Notes: a model not told the origin generated them from the sequence alone. A DNA stretch of 44,426 bases from Bacillota bacterium (GCA_017442535.1 JAFRZL010000032.1:1-44426); one strand, 5' to 3'. Positions 6,049-15,275 are shown, numbered from the stretch's first letter. Numbers and translations: made by a program.

Positions 6049-8727
6049 TTATTCATCCTTCTTCGCGTCGCGCGCGAGCTGCTGGAAATGAGCGGTCTCC
6101 ATGTAATTAAGCGCCCACTGGGAGATGCCGTTTGTCGTGAGCGAATGGACTTCGACGGTGGGTACCGGGGCATCCAGAGGATTCACCGGGTCTTCATCGG
6201 GCTTGCCGTCCGGGGTGAACATCGGAGCGCCACCGCGCATACCGATGCAGTCGGGATCCTGTCTGGAGGGTACGCAGATATTCACGGCTTTGTCGACCTT
6301 CTGATCGTTGCCGGTGTAATAGCCGTCAAAGGCAAGCATGCGCGGCGCAAAGCCCTGGCCGCCCCATGCACGCATGTTCTCGGCATTGAACAGACCGTGG
6401 GACTTCTCGGTACGCTCCTCAGGCGTCATAAAGTAGTACGACGCAAGTTCCGCCACCATATCGGTGAACTCCGGATCGTCCAGGATCTCGGACAGTTCAA
6501 AGAAGGTCTCGGGACCGCCGAAGCAGATCACCATATGCTGCTGGTAGTTGCCGTCGCCCAGGTGCGTATGGCCGGCAGGATTCGGCGCACCCATGTAGTG
6601 CATCTCACCCGTCTTCGGATTATAGTGGAAGGTCGAGCCGGACGCCATGCGGAGCGGGGCCTTCTTGATGGTTTCGAGGCCCGCGAAGATCTTGTCGCGG
6701 TACTTAACATCCTCGAAGCGCTCCCACTGGGTCATCCAGTTGCTCACAAAGCTGGACCAGTCGGGGCCGATGCGGATGTGCGAGAAGCCGGGATGCGGCG
6801 GGAAGTAGCCGCCCATCGGGTCGCGGCCGGTCTCGTTCAACGTGGATTCATCCACGTCTTTGACCAGTTCCATGACGTCGCCGACGCGCTCATCGCCGGT
6901 CAGATAATAGTAGAAACGGTGATGGCCGGCCATGGAGATGCGGGCTTCCTTGGCGCCGCAGCCCCAGTGACGGACGTTGTGGCGGGTGCCGAGCATGACG
7001 TATTTGCCTGCATGATAGGTGTCGACCTCGCTGCAGTGACGGCTCATGGCCCGCGCGAAGCGATAGATATCATAAGCACCGGTCCGCAGGAAAACCAGCC
7101 AGTTCATATAGGTCGGGCAGAGCTCGGTATTCTGCCAGGCGCGGCCGCCGGTATCATAGAGCCAGCAGTGGCGGACGATATCGTAGGAGTGCATTACGTC
7201 ACCGTAGTCCCAGAAACCGTACCATTTGCGGCGCTCCACTTCGTCGATGTAGAAGCGGATCATGCTGCTGAGCGCTTCGTCGCAGCCCGCGTCGCCGGCC
7301 TCGCCCTGTACCGCGGGAGCCCAGTAGGTGCCGAGCGCCTTGGTCTCCAGATACAGATCGGTATCGCCCACGAGCAGCGAATCCGTCTGCACATCCTCGG
7401 CAAAGTCCCAGATCGCCTGCTTGCCGGGCATCTCGTCAAAGAGCTTGAAATAGACTTCATTCGTGTTGGCAATGCCGTAGGGATAATTGTTGATGCCGCC
7501 GTAGGCATAGGCATGGCTGACCGTATCATAAGCGCCGAAATCATAGCTCTCGCCATACTTGCTATACAGCCAGGCCGTAAGCTTTGCCTGATCGCCGCGG
7601 CCGCCGCTCACCTCAAGCGCCATGGGGGCTTTCTGCCAGAAATCCTTGACGCCGATCGCGGTAATTGAAGATTCGCTGCCAAAGAACATCGTGCCCTGAC
7701 TGCGGCGTCCCTGCACGATCTGGATCATGGCGCAGCCCTTCTGTGTGCGCTTGCTGATCGAGAAATGGTCGCAGCTGTCCTGGTTCAGCAGGAAGCGGTC
7801 CCAGGCCGCGTTATCGTCCACATGCGCACTGAAGCGGTCCCCTTCCTTGCGTTCCATGGTTACGAACTGGCCGTCGTCCAGCTGACGGCGGTAGATCCGC
7901 TCCGCTTCGTCCGAAGGCTGAGGATCCTTCTGCTTCTGCTCGGGGGTGCGGTAGTAGGCGCTTGCGAACATGCACTGCACGCCCTCATAGAAGAGGCCTG
8001 TATCGCCCGTAAAGCCGACGTGGCGATTGAAAAGCTCGCCGCTCACCGCCGTCTCGGCCGTCACTGCGATGCCGTGCAGCAGCTCCTCTTTCTCGCGGAT
8101 ATCCAGGATAAAGGAGTGCACCAGCTTCACCTCGTCGCTGCCAGCGTACACATAAAGCCTCACGTCAAAGGGCAGGATCTCGCGGCCGTGGCCGACATGC
8201 TTGCCCTGGATGTGTACGACCGCGCGTACGGGGCCGCACTCTTCAAGCGTCACCACATCATTCCGTCCATCAAAGCGGCAGGATGTCCGCGTCTCGTCGC
8301 CGTCGTCACCGTTTACCTGCTCCAGCAGCGCGGTAAGCTTCAGTTTAAGCGGACTGTGCCCGATACGCTCCATCCTCTCCGCGAGGGCTCCACCCTTGCG
8401 GACGCAGAGGCGTACGCAATCGCTCTCGATCAGAACCGTACCGTCCTCCAAGACCTCGCCGCGGACCGGTGCTGTGGGCTCCGCAGGAGTCTCACGCTTC
8501 ACCGTAAAGCCGTTATCGGCCGCGTCCACAACGCCTGAAAGCGCCATCCACTTGACGGATCCGTCCGGCCAGAAAGCGAGCGGCTTCTGCTGCACGGGAT
8601 AACGCTTGCCCTCGGCGCCTTCCAGCGCGAGCACGTCCGTCCGCTGCAGATCTCCGCGCTTCCAAGGCGTACCAAAGGTCACCGGAACGCGCGGCTGATG
8701 TCTCTCTGTCAGCCAATGCAGTTTCAT
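6049..8727 (-). CDS. YetA/PL26-like exo-rhamnogalacturonan lyase family protein, copy 2
   Basis: An 892-residue paralogue of copy 1 with the same three-domain architecture and the same motifs (WPDGSVKW, PYGIANTNE, HNVRHWGCGAKEAR, YYLTGDERVGDVMELVKD). The start MKLHWL is fixed by a 4-base ATGA overlap with the stop of the upstream gene (8724-11261) and by a GAAGGGA site within that gene's last codons. Translation of the two is therefore probably coupled. No signal peptide is seen. The C-terminal tail after the toroid differs from copy 1 (around the GGAPMFTPDGKPDEDP segment), so divergence is concentrated there and in the beta-sandwich loops. Lyase activity is inferred from the family; substrate could be rhamnogalacturonan or a related acidic oligosaccharide. 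Confidence 0.85.
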   Translation of the reverse strand: MKLHWLTERHQPRVPVTFGTPWKRGDLQRTDVLALEGAEGKRYPVQQKPLAFWPDGSVKWMALSGVVDAADNGFTVKRETPAEPTAPVRGEVLEDGTVLIESDCVRLCVRKGGALAERMERIGHSPLKLKLTALLEQVNGDDGDETRTSCRFDGRNDVVTLEECGPVRAVVHIQGKHVGHGREILPFDVRLYVYAGSDEVKLVHSFILDIREKEELLHGIAVTAETAVSGELFNRHVGFTGDTGLFYEGVQCMFASAYYRTPEQKQKDPQPSDEAERIYRRQLDDGQFVTMERKEGDRFSAHVDDNAAWDRFLLNQDSCDHFSISKRTQKGCAMIQIVQGRRSQGTMFFGSESSITAIGVKDFWQKAPMALEVSGGRGDQAKLTAWLYSKYGESYDFGAYDTVSHAYAYGGINNYPYGIANTNEVYFKLFDEMPGKQAIWDFAEDVQTDSLLVGDTDLYLETKALGTYWAPAVQGEAGDAGCDEALSSMIRFYIDEVERRKWYGFWDYGDVMHSYDIVRHCWLYDTGGRAWQNTELCPTYMNWLVFLRTGAYDIYRFARAMSRHCSEVDTYHAGKYVMLGTRHNVRHWGCGAKEARISMAGHHRFYYYLTGDERVGDVMELVKDVDESTLNETGRDPMGGYFPPHPGFSHIRIGPDWSSFVSNWMTQWERFEDVKYRDKIFAGLETIKKAPLRMASGSTFHYNPKTGEMHYMGAPNPAGHTHLGDGNYQQHMVICFGGPETFFELSEILDDPEFTDMVAELASYYFMTPEERTEKSHGLFNAENMRAWGGQGFAPRMLAFDGYYTGNDQKVDKAVNICVPSRQDPDCIGMRGGAPMFTPDGKPDEDPVNPLDAPVPTVEVHSLTTNGISQWALNYMETAHFQQLARDAKKDE

Positions 8728-11261
8728 TCTTGATTCCCTTCTTTCTCTCTGATTGATAAGTATTTTGAGATCCAGGCCAGCATTACGATCGCGTGCGACC
8801 CCCACTGGCCTGTCCCGTTACCGGTCAAATGACCTGCCTCGTCGATCGGTTTTTGTACTCCGGCGTTCTCGATATGCCGGATCACGATCGGCACGGCCAC
8901 TGCGTCGTGCTGCTTATGCTCTTCATCACGCAGCAGATCCGCCCAGCACTTCTCCGCCAGCGCCTCGTTCCCGAGCTTGCCTGCCACATAGGCGGCGACA
9001 CCGTTGGAATAGGTGCGGACTTCTTCCTTTTCCTCAAAAATCAGCCCCGCCTTGTAGAAAGCCTCCCAGAGCTCGGGATCATCCAGCACATTCAGCACCT
9101 CGGGCCAGACATATTCCGCACCGAAGCAGTAATTGAAATGGCTCGGGCCCTCCTTGCGGATCAGCTCCATCTCGCCGGTCTGGGCCGTGTAGCCCCAGAC
9201 GGAGGACGCGGCAAAGCCTTCTTCCCCTTTGAAGTGGCTAAGCAGGCGCAGGATCTTGTCACGGTAAGCGGTATCCTGGGTCCGCTCCCACCGCGTCAGC
9301 CAGTTGCCTACAAAGACCATCATGTCCGGGCCGAAGCGTACATGCGCGGAATAGTTCTCACCGGGAGAATAATATGCCCTCAGCGGATCCATGGTGGCAA
9401 CCGCGTAATCCACGTCTTTTTCCAGGTCCAGGATCTCGCCGGTCCGTTCGTCGCCAGTCAGATAATAATAGGGCTTGTACATCTGGGTCAGACCGATGCG
9501 GCATTCCTTGCAGCCGCAGCCCCAATGGACCACATTGTGGCGGCTTCCGAGCATTTTATAGGGACCGATGTGGTAGAGGTCGCACTCGGATGTATGCCGG
9601 GTCATCGCTTCCGCCCAGTAGAAATAGTCTTCGCGCCCGCTCCTGAGGAACCCCGCCCAGAGCCACAGATTCGGCACCAGTTCGGTATTCTGCCAAGCGT
9701 AGCCGCCCATGTCGTAGAGCCAGTTATGCCGCATATAGTCATAGGAATGGCGGATATCGCCGTAGTCCCAGAATCCGTACTGATCAAATTGTTCGCGGAT
9801 GCGTTTATGCTGGGTAAACAAATCCTCGAGATAATCCTCCACCATGGCCTGCTCCGGCGTGGACCTGTCGACTGGTGCCCAGGCGTCGCCGAGCGCCTTG
9901 GAAGCGCGGATCTCTGCGGGGGAACACAGCAGCAGATCGGGATCCTGCCAGTCCTTCGCGCGCTCTACCAGAGCCTCGTTTCCCGGATAGGCGGCGAATG
10001 TCTCGATCACAGCTTCATTGGTATTGGCAATGCCGTAGCCGGAAGCGCGCATCTCGTTAAAGCCTTCATAGCAGTTGACGACATGTGTCTTGTCATCATA
10101 GCGGCGCATGTCGATGGCGGGCGCCTCGGGGCTGTAGAACCAGATCCTGACCGTGGCCTCGGGGGTATTCATTCCAAGGATTTCCAGTGCGGAGGGTGCT
10201 TTCTGCCAGATATTGCGTCGGCAGACCGCCAGTCCGCCGTTTACGCCTCCCGCATAGGCAACACCGAGGGATCTGGTGCCGGCAGCACCGCGCACCCAGG
10301 TGCAGCCCGGCTGCGTCCTCTTGCGGATATCATAGTGATTGCTCGCGTGCTGCAGCAGCTGATAATCACTCCAGACCGTCATATCCCCGGTCAGGATCTC
10401 CTGCGTCTCGGGCGTCGCGATGCCGTTAAGCTGCTTCCCATACAGGTCCGGATCCGTTTTCCAGCTCCAGATGCTGCGCGGAGACTCACAGAACAGTCCC
10501 GTCTCGCCGCCAAAGCGTACAAAACGGTTCTGCAGCCCGCCTGCCAGCGGTACCTTCCACTCCAGACCAATTCCCTTAATAAAATCTTCTTCTTCGCGGC
10601 CGTCAAATGTAAAGGTATGGACCATTTTGACTTCCGCACTGCCCGCATAGAACATGAGGCGCAGATCAAACGGAATCCATTTGCGCGGCCTTGGTCCTGA
10701 CTGGACCAGATGGCTGCCGTGCAGCCTGACAACCGCGTGATTCTCCCCCTGCCTCTCGAGCGAGACGCTCTCCGCCACTCCTATGCAGGGAATCACCCTT
10801 GTCAAAGTATCGCATCCGCCTGTCTGTACATGGCTCTCAAGCTGCAGAAGCAGTCTGCCCTGAGCCTGATTACCGTGATAGCGGACACGAATCGGAATAT
10901 TATCTTCTGCCGTCATGGTCCAGACGGCTTCTCCTGTATCAATCGTAATCGAATGCTTGTCTTCTGTAATGCCAAGCGGCCGGATCCAGGCTGCCGCCTC
11001 CGGCTTTTGATCGCAAATGGTCACACATTCAGGTTTCTGTTCAAAAACAGTGCTGTGCAGCGTCCATTTAATGGAACCATCCGGCCAATAGGCCTGCGGA
11101 ACCGTCTGCACAGGCATCGGTTTGCCGCTGCCGTCATACAGATACAGCGGCTCTTCATGATATTCGCCTCTGGCCCAGGGAATACCAAACCTGGTTCCCC
11201 TGACCGTGCCGTCCAACACCTGCTGGTAGTTGTTTCTCATCCATGTGAGAGTTCGTTTCAT
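8724..11261 (-). CDS. YetA/PL26-like exo-rhamnogalacturonan lyase family protein, divergent copy 3
   Basis: An 845-residue, more distant member of the same family. It keeps YWPDGSIKWTLHS near the N-terminus, GYGIANTNEAV in the middle and GSRHNVVHWGCGCKECRIGL plus YYLTGDERTGEI in the toroid domain, but many intervening segments differ from copies 1 and 2. This suggests a different linkage or a sequential step. I start it at MKRTLTW because a GGGGGA site lies seven bases upstream and the paralogues start at the equivalent point; an ATG five codons earlier is possible. It follows lplA after a 154-base gap holding two stem-loops and overlaps the next gene by ATGA. Cytoplasmic location is inferred from the lack of a signal peptide. 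Confidence 0.85.
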   Translation of the reverse strand: MKRTLTWMRNNYQQVLDGTVRGTRFGIPWARGEYHEEPLYLYDGSGKPMPVQTVPQAYWPDGSIKWTLHSTVFEQKPECVTICDQKPEAAAWIRPLGITEDKHSITIDTGEAVWTMTAEDNIPIRVRYHGNQAQGRLLLQLESHVQTGGCDTLTRVIPCIGVAESVSLERQGENHAVVRLHGSHLVQSGPRPRKWIPFDLRLMFYAGSAEVKMVHTFTFDGREEEDFIKGIGLEWKVPLAGGLQNRFVRFGGETGLFCESPRSIWSWKTDPDLYGKQLNGIATPETQEILTGDMTVWSDYQLLQHASNHYDIRKRTQPGCTWVRGAAGTRSLGVAYAGGVNGGLAVCRRNIWQKAPSALEILGMNTPEATVRIWFYSPEAPAIDMRRYDDKTHVVNCYEGFNEMRASGYGIANTNEAVIETFAAYPGNEALVERAKDWQDPDLLLCSPAEIRASKALGDAWAPVDRSTPEQAMVEDYLEDLFTQHKRIREQFDQYGFWDYGDIRHSYDYMRHNWLYDMGGYAWQNTELVPNLWLWAGFLRSGREDYFYWAEAMTRHTSECDLYHIGPYKMLGSRHNVVHWGCGCKECRIGLTQMYKPYYYLTGDERTGEILDLEKDVDYAVATMDPLRAYYSPGENYSAHVRFGPDMMVFVGNWLTRWERTQDTAYRDKILRLLSHFKGEEGFAASSVWGYTAQTGEMELIRKEGPSHFNYCFGAEYVWPEVLNVLDDPELWEAFYKAGLIFEEKEEVRTYSNGVAAYVAGKLGNEALAEKCWADLLRDEEHKQHDAVAVPIVIRHIENAGVQKPIDEAGHLTGNGTGQWGSHAIVMLAWISKYLSIREKEGNQE

Positions 11262-11282
11262 CCTATGTTCCCCCATACTTAT

Positions 11283-11321
11283 GGCTTAACGCGCAAGATT
11301 TACACCTTTACGCGTTAAGCC
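11283..11321 (-). repeat. Stem-loop in the lplA-yetA gap (11-bp arms)
   Basis: GGCTTAACGCG and CGCGTTAAGCC form a perfect 11-base inverted repeat with a 17-base loop, ending about 20 bases before the start of the YetA-like gene. No T run follows. It could be a processing or stability element, or an operator. Confidence 0.5.
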
Positions 11322-11338
11322 GCACCATTTCTTAAATG

Positions 11339-11366
11339 AACAGCCTAGCGGTTAAGCTAGGCTGTT
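11339..11366 (-). repeat. Stem-loop after lplA (11-bp arms)
   Basis: AACAGCCTAGC and GCTAGGCTGTT pair perfectly around a 6-base loop, about 50 bases past the lplA stop. On the minus strand the following bases are CATTTAAG, so it is a poor terminator. On the plus strand a T run follows, but no plus-strand gene precedes it. A 3'-end stabiliser of the binding-protein message is the likeliest role. Confidence 0.5.
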
Positions 11367-11415
11367 ACATATCGTTTTTTAGATGCTCCGTCGCCGGAAG
11401 CATCATTGTCGGCTA

Positions 11416-13131
11416 TTATTCGGAAACAGCCTCCAGAGCACGCTGCAGAGCAGTATTCTGGATCTCCAGGCATCTCTCAACGTTCAGACCCTTAAGCTGA
11501 GCAACGAAAGCATCCCACTGATCCATGGAGTTGACGCCCATGATGAACTTATCAAGATTTTCATCCATGAAGGTCTTGATATCGGCATACAGGGTGTTGT
11601 ATTCCTCGGTCTCAGCGTCGTTCTTACGAGCACTGTTCAGCCAGTTGTAATCGATCAGGTTTCCATCCTCGTACAGCTCACGAGCTTCACGAACCAGGAA
11701 GCGGGTCGGGTCGATGGGGCTGACAACATTGGAGATAAGAGGCTTATTCTCTTCCAGAGTGATCGCATTGGTGAAGAATCCGCTTACATTGTCCTTGTAG
11801 GCCAGTGTATGCTCGGTAACCTTCTGCTGATACTCAGGTACGTCACGACGATATCCTTCTTCGTCGATGTAGTAGTTGTAATTCTCAATACCCCAGCTGA
11901 TCTGCTGTCCTTCAGGAGTGAAGCAGAACTCGAACATATCCAGTACACGAGCAGCCTTGGCAGTGTCAACCTTGGTGAAAATGCCATAGTACTCACGGCA
12001 CAGCGGATAATGGATCGTGGTGGTTCCGTGACCCTTGTCACCCTCAGAGGGCTGCAGCGGAGGAATCGCTACATAGTAACGATCGGTAATGCCGAGCGTT
12101 GCGAAGTTCTGGGTAGCCCAGTTGATACGGGAGGAAGCATTGTCATGCGTCAAGAAAACGCCGCCGTCGATCGCCAGAACATCTTCCTGCCACTCGTTGG
12201 TTCCGGTGGTGGGATACTCCTGGTCAACCAGTCCCTGCGCATACAGGTCTCTCAGATAGTTGATAACATTGACGAAATCGGGCTCAAGGCATCCGAACTT
12301 AACCGTCATGGTTTCCTTATCAACATAGAAATCTTCCTTCATGCCGGAGAAGCCCTCGCACAGACGCTGGGTCAGGCCGGGACGCTTCATACGGGTCTCG
12401 TAAGGCTTAATCTTGCCGCCGCCCTTTTCCTGGACAAGCTTGAACAGCTCTACGAAATCTTCCTTGGTCTTGTACTGGCTGATATCGATGCCCCATGCGG
12501 TGCACAGATCTTCACGAACCAGCAGCGTGTCGCCGATGTACTGCTCGGAAAGCTTAGGCAGAATGAAGTATTCGCCGGCTTCGTTGCCGACCAGCGTACG
12601 AACGGTGTCGTTCTGGAAGAACTTCTCGTTCAGGAAAGGATAGTCAGGATTGTCCTTAGCGATAGGATCGATAACCATCCATGCTTCCTGATACTTGTTC
12701 ATACGGTCAAAGTTCTCCATACGGACAACATCGTTGACCTTCTGGGAAGCCATCATCGTGCTGAAGTTCTCTTCCTGGCTGGCATTGGGGATACGAGTAT
12801 ACAGGATCGTTACATTGAAGCGCTCCATATATTCGTTATCGCCGATGGAGTACTCACCGTCGGGATAATCCTCCAGGTTTGAAGAGGGATGCAGTACGGT
12901 GTATACGGAAATATCCATATGATCCGCATACTTGTCAGGCTTCTGCTCTTCCGCTGAGCTTTCGGCCGGAGTACTCTCAGGCTTGCTGCTCTCTGCCTTA
13001 CTGCTCTCTGCCTTGCTGCTTTCTGCCTTGCTTGTCGGCGCGGAACTGTTGTTGCCGCCGGTGCAGGAAGCGAGCATCACAAAAGCCATCATAAAGGCGA
13101 TGAGAGCCATCATCTTGCGATGCATTTTCAT
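11416..13131 (-). CDS. lplA: LplA-like oligosaccharide-binding lipoprotein
   Basis: A 571-residue extracellular solute-binding lipoprotein. The signal peptide ends in a LASC lipobox with Cys23, followed by a Ser/Lys/Glu repeat stalk (SSKAE repeated) and a family-1 type binding domain. It corresponds to B. subtilis LplA, whose gene lies with lplB, lplC and yetA, as here. It would capture oligosaccharides outside the membrane and hand them to LplB/LplC. A GGAGG site eight bases upstream supports the start. It follows lplC by 70 bases, a gap with a 16-base perfect palindrome, and is followed by two stem-loops; both may adjust its message level relative to the permeases, as is usual for binding proteins. 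Exact ligand not visible; pectin fragments inferred from the YetA-like neighbours. Confidence 0.85.
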   Translation of the reverse strand: MKMHRKMMALIAFMMAFVMLASCTGGNNSSAPTSKAESSKAESSKAESSKPESTPAESSAEEQKPDKYADHMDISVYTVLHPSSNLEDYPDGEYSIGDNEYMERFNVTILYTRIPNASQEENFSTMMASQKVNDVVRMENFDRMNKYQEAWMVIDPIAKDNPDYPFLNEKFFQNDTVRTLVGNEAGEYFILPKLSEQYIGDTLLVREDLCTAWGIDISQYKTKEDFVELFKLVQEKGGGKIKPYETRMKRPGLTQRLCEGFSGMKEDFYVDKETMTVKFGCLEPDFVNVINYLRDLYAQGLVDQEYPTTGTNEWQEDVLAIDGGVFLTHDNASSRINWATQNFATLGITDRYYVAIPPLQPSEGDKGHGTTTIHYPLCREYYGIFTKVDTAKAARVLDMFEFCFTPEGQQISWGIENYNYYIDEEGYRRDVPEYQQKVTEHTLAYKDNVSGFFTNAITLEENKPLISNVVSPIDPTRFLVREARELYEDGNLIDYNWLNSARKNDAETEEYNTLYADIKTFMDENLDKFIMGVNSMDQWDAFVAQLKGLNVERCLEIQNTALQRALEAVSE

Positions 13132-13167
13132 TTTCTTACCTCCTTGGTAATTATAGAAATATTCCGA

Positions 13168-13183
13168 TACGCCGTACGGCGTA
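13168..13183. repeat. 16-bp perfect palindrome between lplC and lplA
   Basis: TACGCCGTACGGCGTA reads the same on both strands. It lies just upstream of the lplA ribosome-binding site, and may be an operator or an RNA stem that sets the level of lplA message. Confidence 0.5.
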
Positions 13184-13201
13184 GAGGACTAAGGTAAAGG
13201 A

Positions 13202-14092
13202 TCAGCCCTTGATCGAGCCGATCATAACGCCCTTCACAAAGTACTTCTGCACGAAGGGATATACGCAGAGGATCGGGATGGCCGATACCATGATAACCGC
13301 ATACTTCAGAGTCTCGGCACTGGAGTTCATCTTGGTTTCATCCTCAATATACATGCCCTGCTGCATAGCCTCCAGCTCGTTGGTGTTGTTCTCGATAACG
13401 ATCTGACGAAGCACCAGCTGCAGAGGATACTTGGTAGAGGTTCTGAAATAGATCAGAGGCGGGAACCAGGAGTTCCAGTGACCAACGGCATAGAACATAC
13501 CGATCGTCATGATGGACGGAACGGACAGGGGCAGAATGATGCGGATAAGCACCTGCATGTCGGAAGCGCCGTCGATGATGGCGGCCTCCTCCAGTGCATC
13601 GGGGATGCCCTGGAAGAACGTTCTCATGATGATCATGTTCATGGTGCTGATGGCACCCGGCAGGACAATGGCCCAAACGGTATCATACATACCCAGGGCA
13701 TTGATGGTCAGGAAGGTCGGGATCAGACCACCGCTGAAATACATGGTGATGGCGATGATTACGGTGAATACGCCGCGTCCGTAGAAATCCGAACGGGACA
13801 GCGGATAGGCGCCAAGCATCGTCATAATCAGATTGATGGCAGTACCCAGAACCGTGTAATAAATCGTGTTGCCGTAGGAACGCCAGATAACCTTGTATCC
13901 AATGATGGCGCGGTAAGCGTCAATATTGAATCCTTCCGGGATCAGACCGACACGGCCGGCCTGAATGGAAGCACTTGAACTTACGGAGCAGGATGCTACA
14001 TACAGGAAGGGATACAGCATCACGACGCTCAACAGAATCATAAAGATGACGTTAAATACTTCAAACGCTTTTCTACTTGCACTCTTTTTCAT
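13202..14092 (-). CDS. lplC: LplC-like ABC sugar permease (CUT1 type)
   Basis: A 296-residue inner-membrane permease with six predicted transmembrane segments and the cytoplasmic EAA loop EEAAIIDGASDMQVLIRIIL that docks the ATPase. The N-terminal segment FEVFNVIFMILLSVVMLYPF and the long periplasm-facing stretch with IPEGFNIDAYRAI are typical of LplC/YtcP-type permeases. It starts 18 bases after the lplB stop with a GGAGG site nine bases upstream of the ATG, so the two are co-translated parts of one importer. No ATPase gene is present in this operon. Confidence 0.9.
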   Translation of the reverse strand: MKKSASRKAFEVFNVIFMILLSVVMLYPFLYVASCSVSSSASIQAGRVGLIPEGFNIDAYRAIIGYKVIWRSYGNTIYYTVLGTAINLIMTMLGAYPLSRSDFYGRGVFTVIIAITMYFSGGLIPTFLTINALGMYDTVWAIVLPGAISTMNMIIMRTFFQGIPDALEEAAIIDGASDMQVLIRIILPLSVPSIMTIGMFYAVGHWNSWFPPLIYFRTSTKYPLQLVLRQIVIENNTNELEAMQQGMYIEDETKMNSSAETLKYAVIMVSAIPILCVYPFVQKYFVKGVMIGSIKG

Positions 14093-14110
14093 TACTGATG
14101 CCCTCCTTCC

Positions 14111-15061
14111 TTACCACAGGCTGGTCTCGCCGAACCGCTTGCTGAGGGAGTTACTGATAGTCAGCAGCACCATTGCGATAACAGAGTTGAACAGTCCGAC
14201 AGCCGCGGAGAAGCTGTAGTTTGCGTCGATCAGACCGACACGGTATACGTAAGTCGAAATAACATCGGCCGTTATGTAAGTGGACGGCGTATACAGCAGC
14301 AGGATGGTATCGGAGCCGACGGAAAGCAGCTGGCCGATACGCATGATCAGCATGATCGTGATCGTAGGCAGAATGCCGGGAATCGTAATGTGCAGCGTCT
14401 GTCTGAAGCGTCCGCCGCCATCGATAATACAGGCTTCGTAAAGCTCGGGGTCAACACCTGTCAGCGCTGCCAGATAAATAATGGAGCCCCAGCCGATTCC
14501 GGCCCAGATACCCATGGTCGTATAGATCGTACGGAAATACTGCGGATAGATCAGGAAATAGATTCGTTCCAATCCAAGGGCCGCACGGATATTGTTGAAA
14601 AGACCTGTTTCCGGTCTTAAGAAGCTCGTGACAATACCGGCGATAATAACGGATGACAGAAAGTGCGGCAGATAGCTGATGGTCTGCGTGACCTTCTTGA
14701 ACGCTCCGTCCTTCAGTTCGTTCAGCAGCAAAGCCAGAAGAATCGGAGCCGGGAATCCGAATATCAATCCGTAAAAACTGATCAGAAACGTATTACGGAT
14801 CAAACGCCAGGCGTAAATGGAATTAAAGAATCTCTGGAACTGCTGAAAACCAACCCAGGGGCTGGCCCAAATGCCCTTAAACACATTATAATTCTTGAAC
14901 GCGATGACGATACCCACCATAGGCACGTATTTGAAAATAATGTAGTAGATCAGAACAGGGGCAAACATTACATAAAGCCATTTGTTCTTCTTAATGTTCT
15001 GCCACGTGCGCTGCCTCTCATGCGCCTTTTGGGCTTTTGACAGTTTTACTTTTGATGCCAT
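14111..15061 (-). CDS. lplB: LplB-like ABC sugar permease (CUT1 type)
   Basis: A 316-residue permease with a basic N-terminus (KVKLSKAQKAHERQR), six predicted membrane helices and the EAA loop EACIIDGGGRFRQTLHITIP. It is the first gene of the lplB-lplC-lplA-yetA operon and pairs with LplC to form the transmembrane channel. The N-terminal YVMFAPVLIYYIIFKYVPMV segment is typical for LplB/YteP-type proteins that import complex polysaccharide fragments. A GGGAG site supports the ATG at 15061. A leader of about 130 bases separates it from its promoter. Confidence 0.9.
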   Translation of the reverse strand: MASKVKLSKAQKAHERQRTWQNIKKNKWLYVMFAPVLIYYIIFKYVPMVGIVIAFKNYNVFKGIWASPWVGFQQFQRFFNSIYAWRLIRNTFLISFYGLIFGFPAPILLALLLNELKDGAFKKVTQTISYLPHFLSSVIIAGIVTSFLRPETGLFNNIRAALGLERIYFLIYPQYFRTIYTTMGIWAGIGWGSIIYLAALTGVDPELYEACIIDGGGRFRQTLHITIPGILPTITIMLIMRIGQLLSVGSDTILLLYTPSTYITADVISTYVYRVGLIDANYSFSAAVGLFNSVIAMVLLTISNSLSKRFGETSLW

Positions 15062-15199
15062 CCAGTCTCACTCCCTCTCTCCTACGCTTGCACAAAAAAC
15101 ATCTGATTGTTTAATATCACAACAGCTATTGTGTCCATAAAGTCACAAGATGATTTGATCCGTCAAAATGTACAAGTTGTTAGGTTTAATCACAAAAGA

Positions 15200-15228
15200 A
15201 TATTAGCATAATGCCCTGTCAGGTGCAA
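15200..15228 (-). promoter_or_regulatory. Promoter of the lplBCA-yetA operon
   Basis: Minus-strand TTGCAC (15223-15228) and TAATAT (15200-15205) with a 17-base spacer. The -35 overlaps the end of the palindrome at 15226-15249. Three TCACAA motifs (plus strand 15117-15122, 15143-15148, 15190-15195) lie downstream in the leader; their meaning is unknown. Confidence 0.6.
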
Positions 15229-15249
15229 TTGTCCATATACGGACAATTG
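15226..15249. promoter_or_regulatory. Shared operator between divergent promoters
   Basis: CAATTGTCC and GGACAATTG form a perfect 9-base inverted repeat around six bases. The left arm runs into the -35 of the minus-strand lpl promoter and the right arm into the -35 of the plus-strand HTH gene, so one bound protein could block both. Confidence 0.7.
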
Positions 15250-15275
15250 ACAGTACTTGGGCAATGTTGTATACT
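15247..15275 (+). promoter_or_regulatory. Promoter of the small HTH gene
   Basis: TTGACA (15247-15252) and TATACT (15270-15275) with a 17-base spacer, about 55 bases upstream of the HTH start codon. The -35 shares bases with the palindrome. Confidence 0.8.

Noticed and set aside
6088..12882. Very long open frames on the plus strand opposite the yetA and lplA genes
   Set aside because: They mirror strong minus-strand coding sequences in GC-rich codons, have no ribosome-binding sites and give low-complexity, non-family proteins.
15117..15195. Three TCACAA motifs as CRP-type sites
   Set aside because: The motifs are single half-sites with irregular spacing downstream of the predicted promoter, so no specific regulator can be supported.
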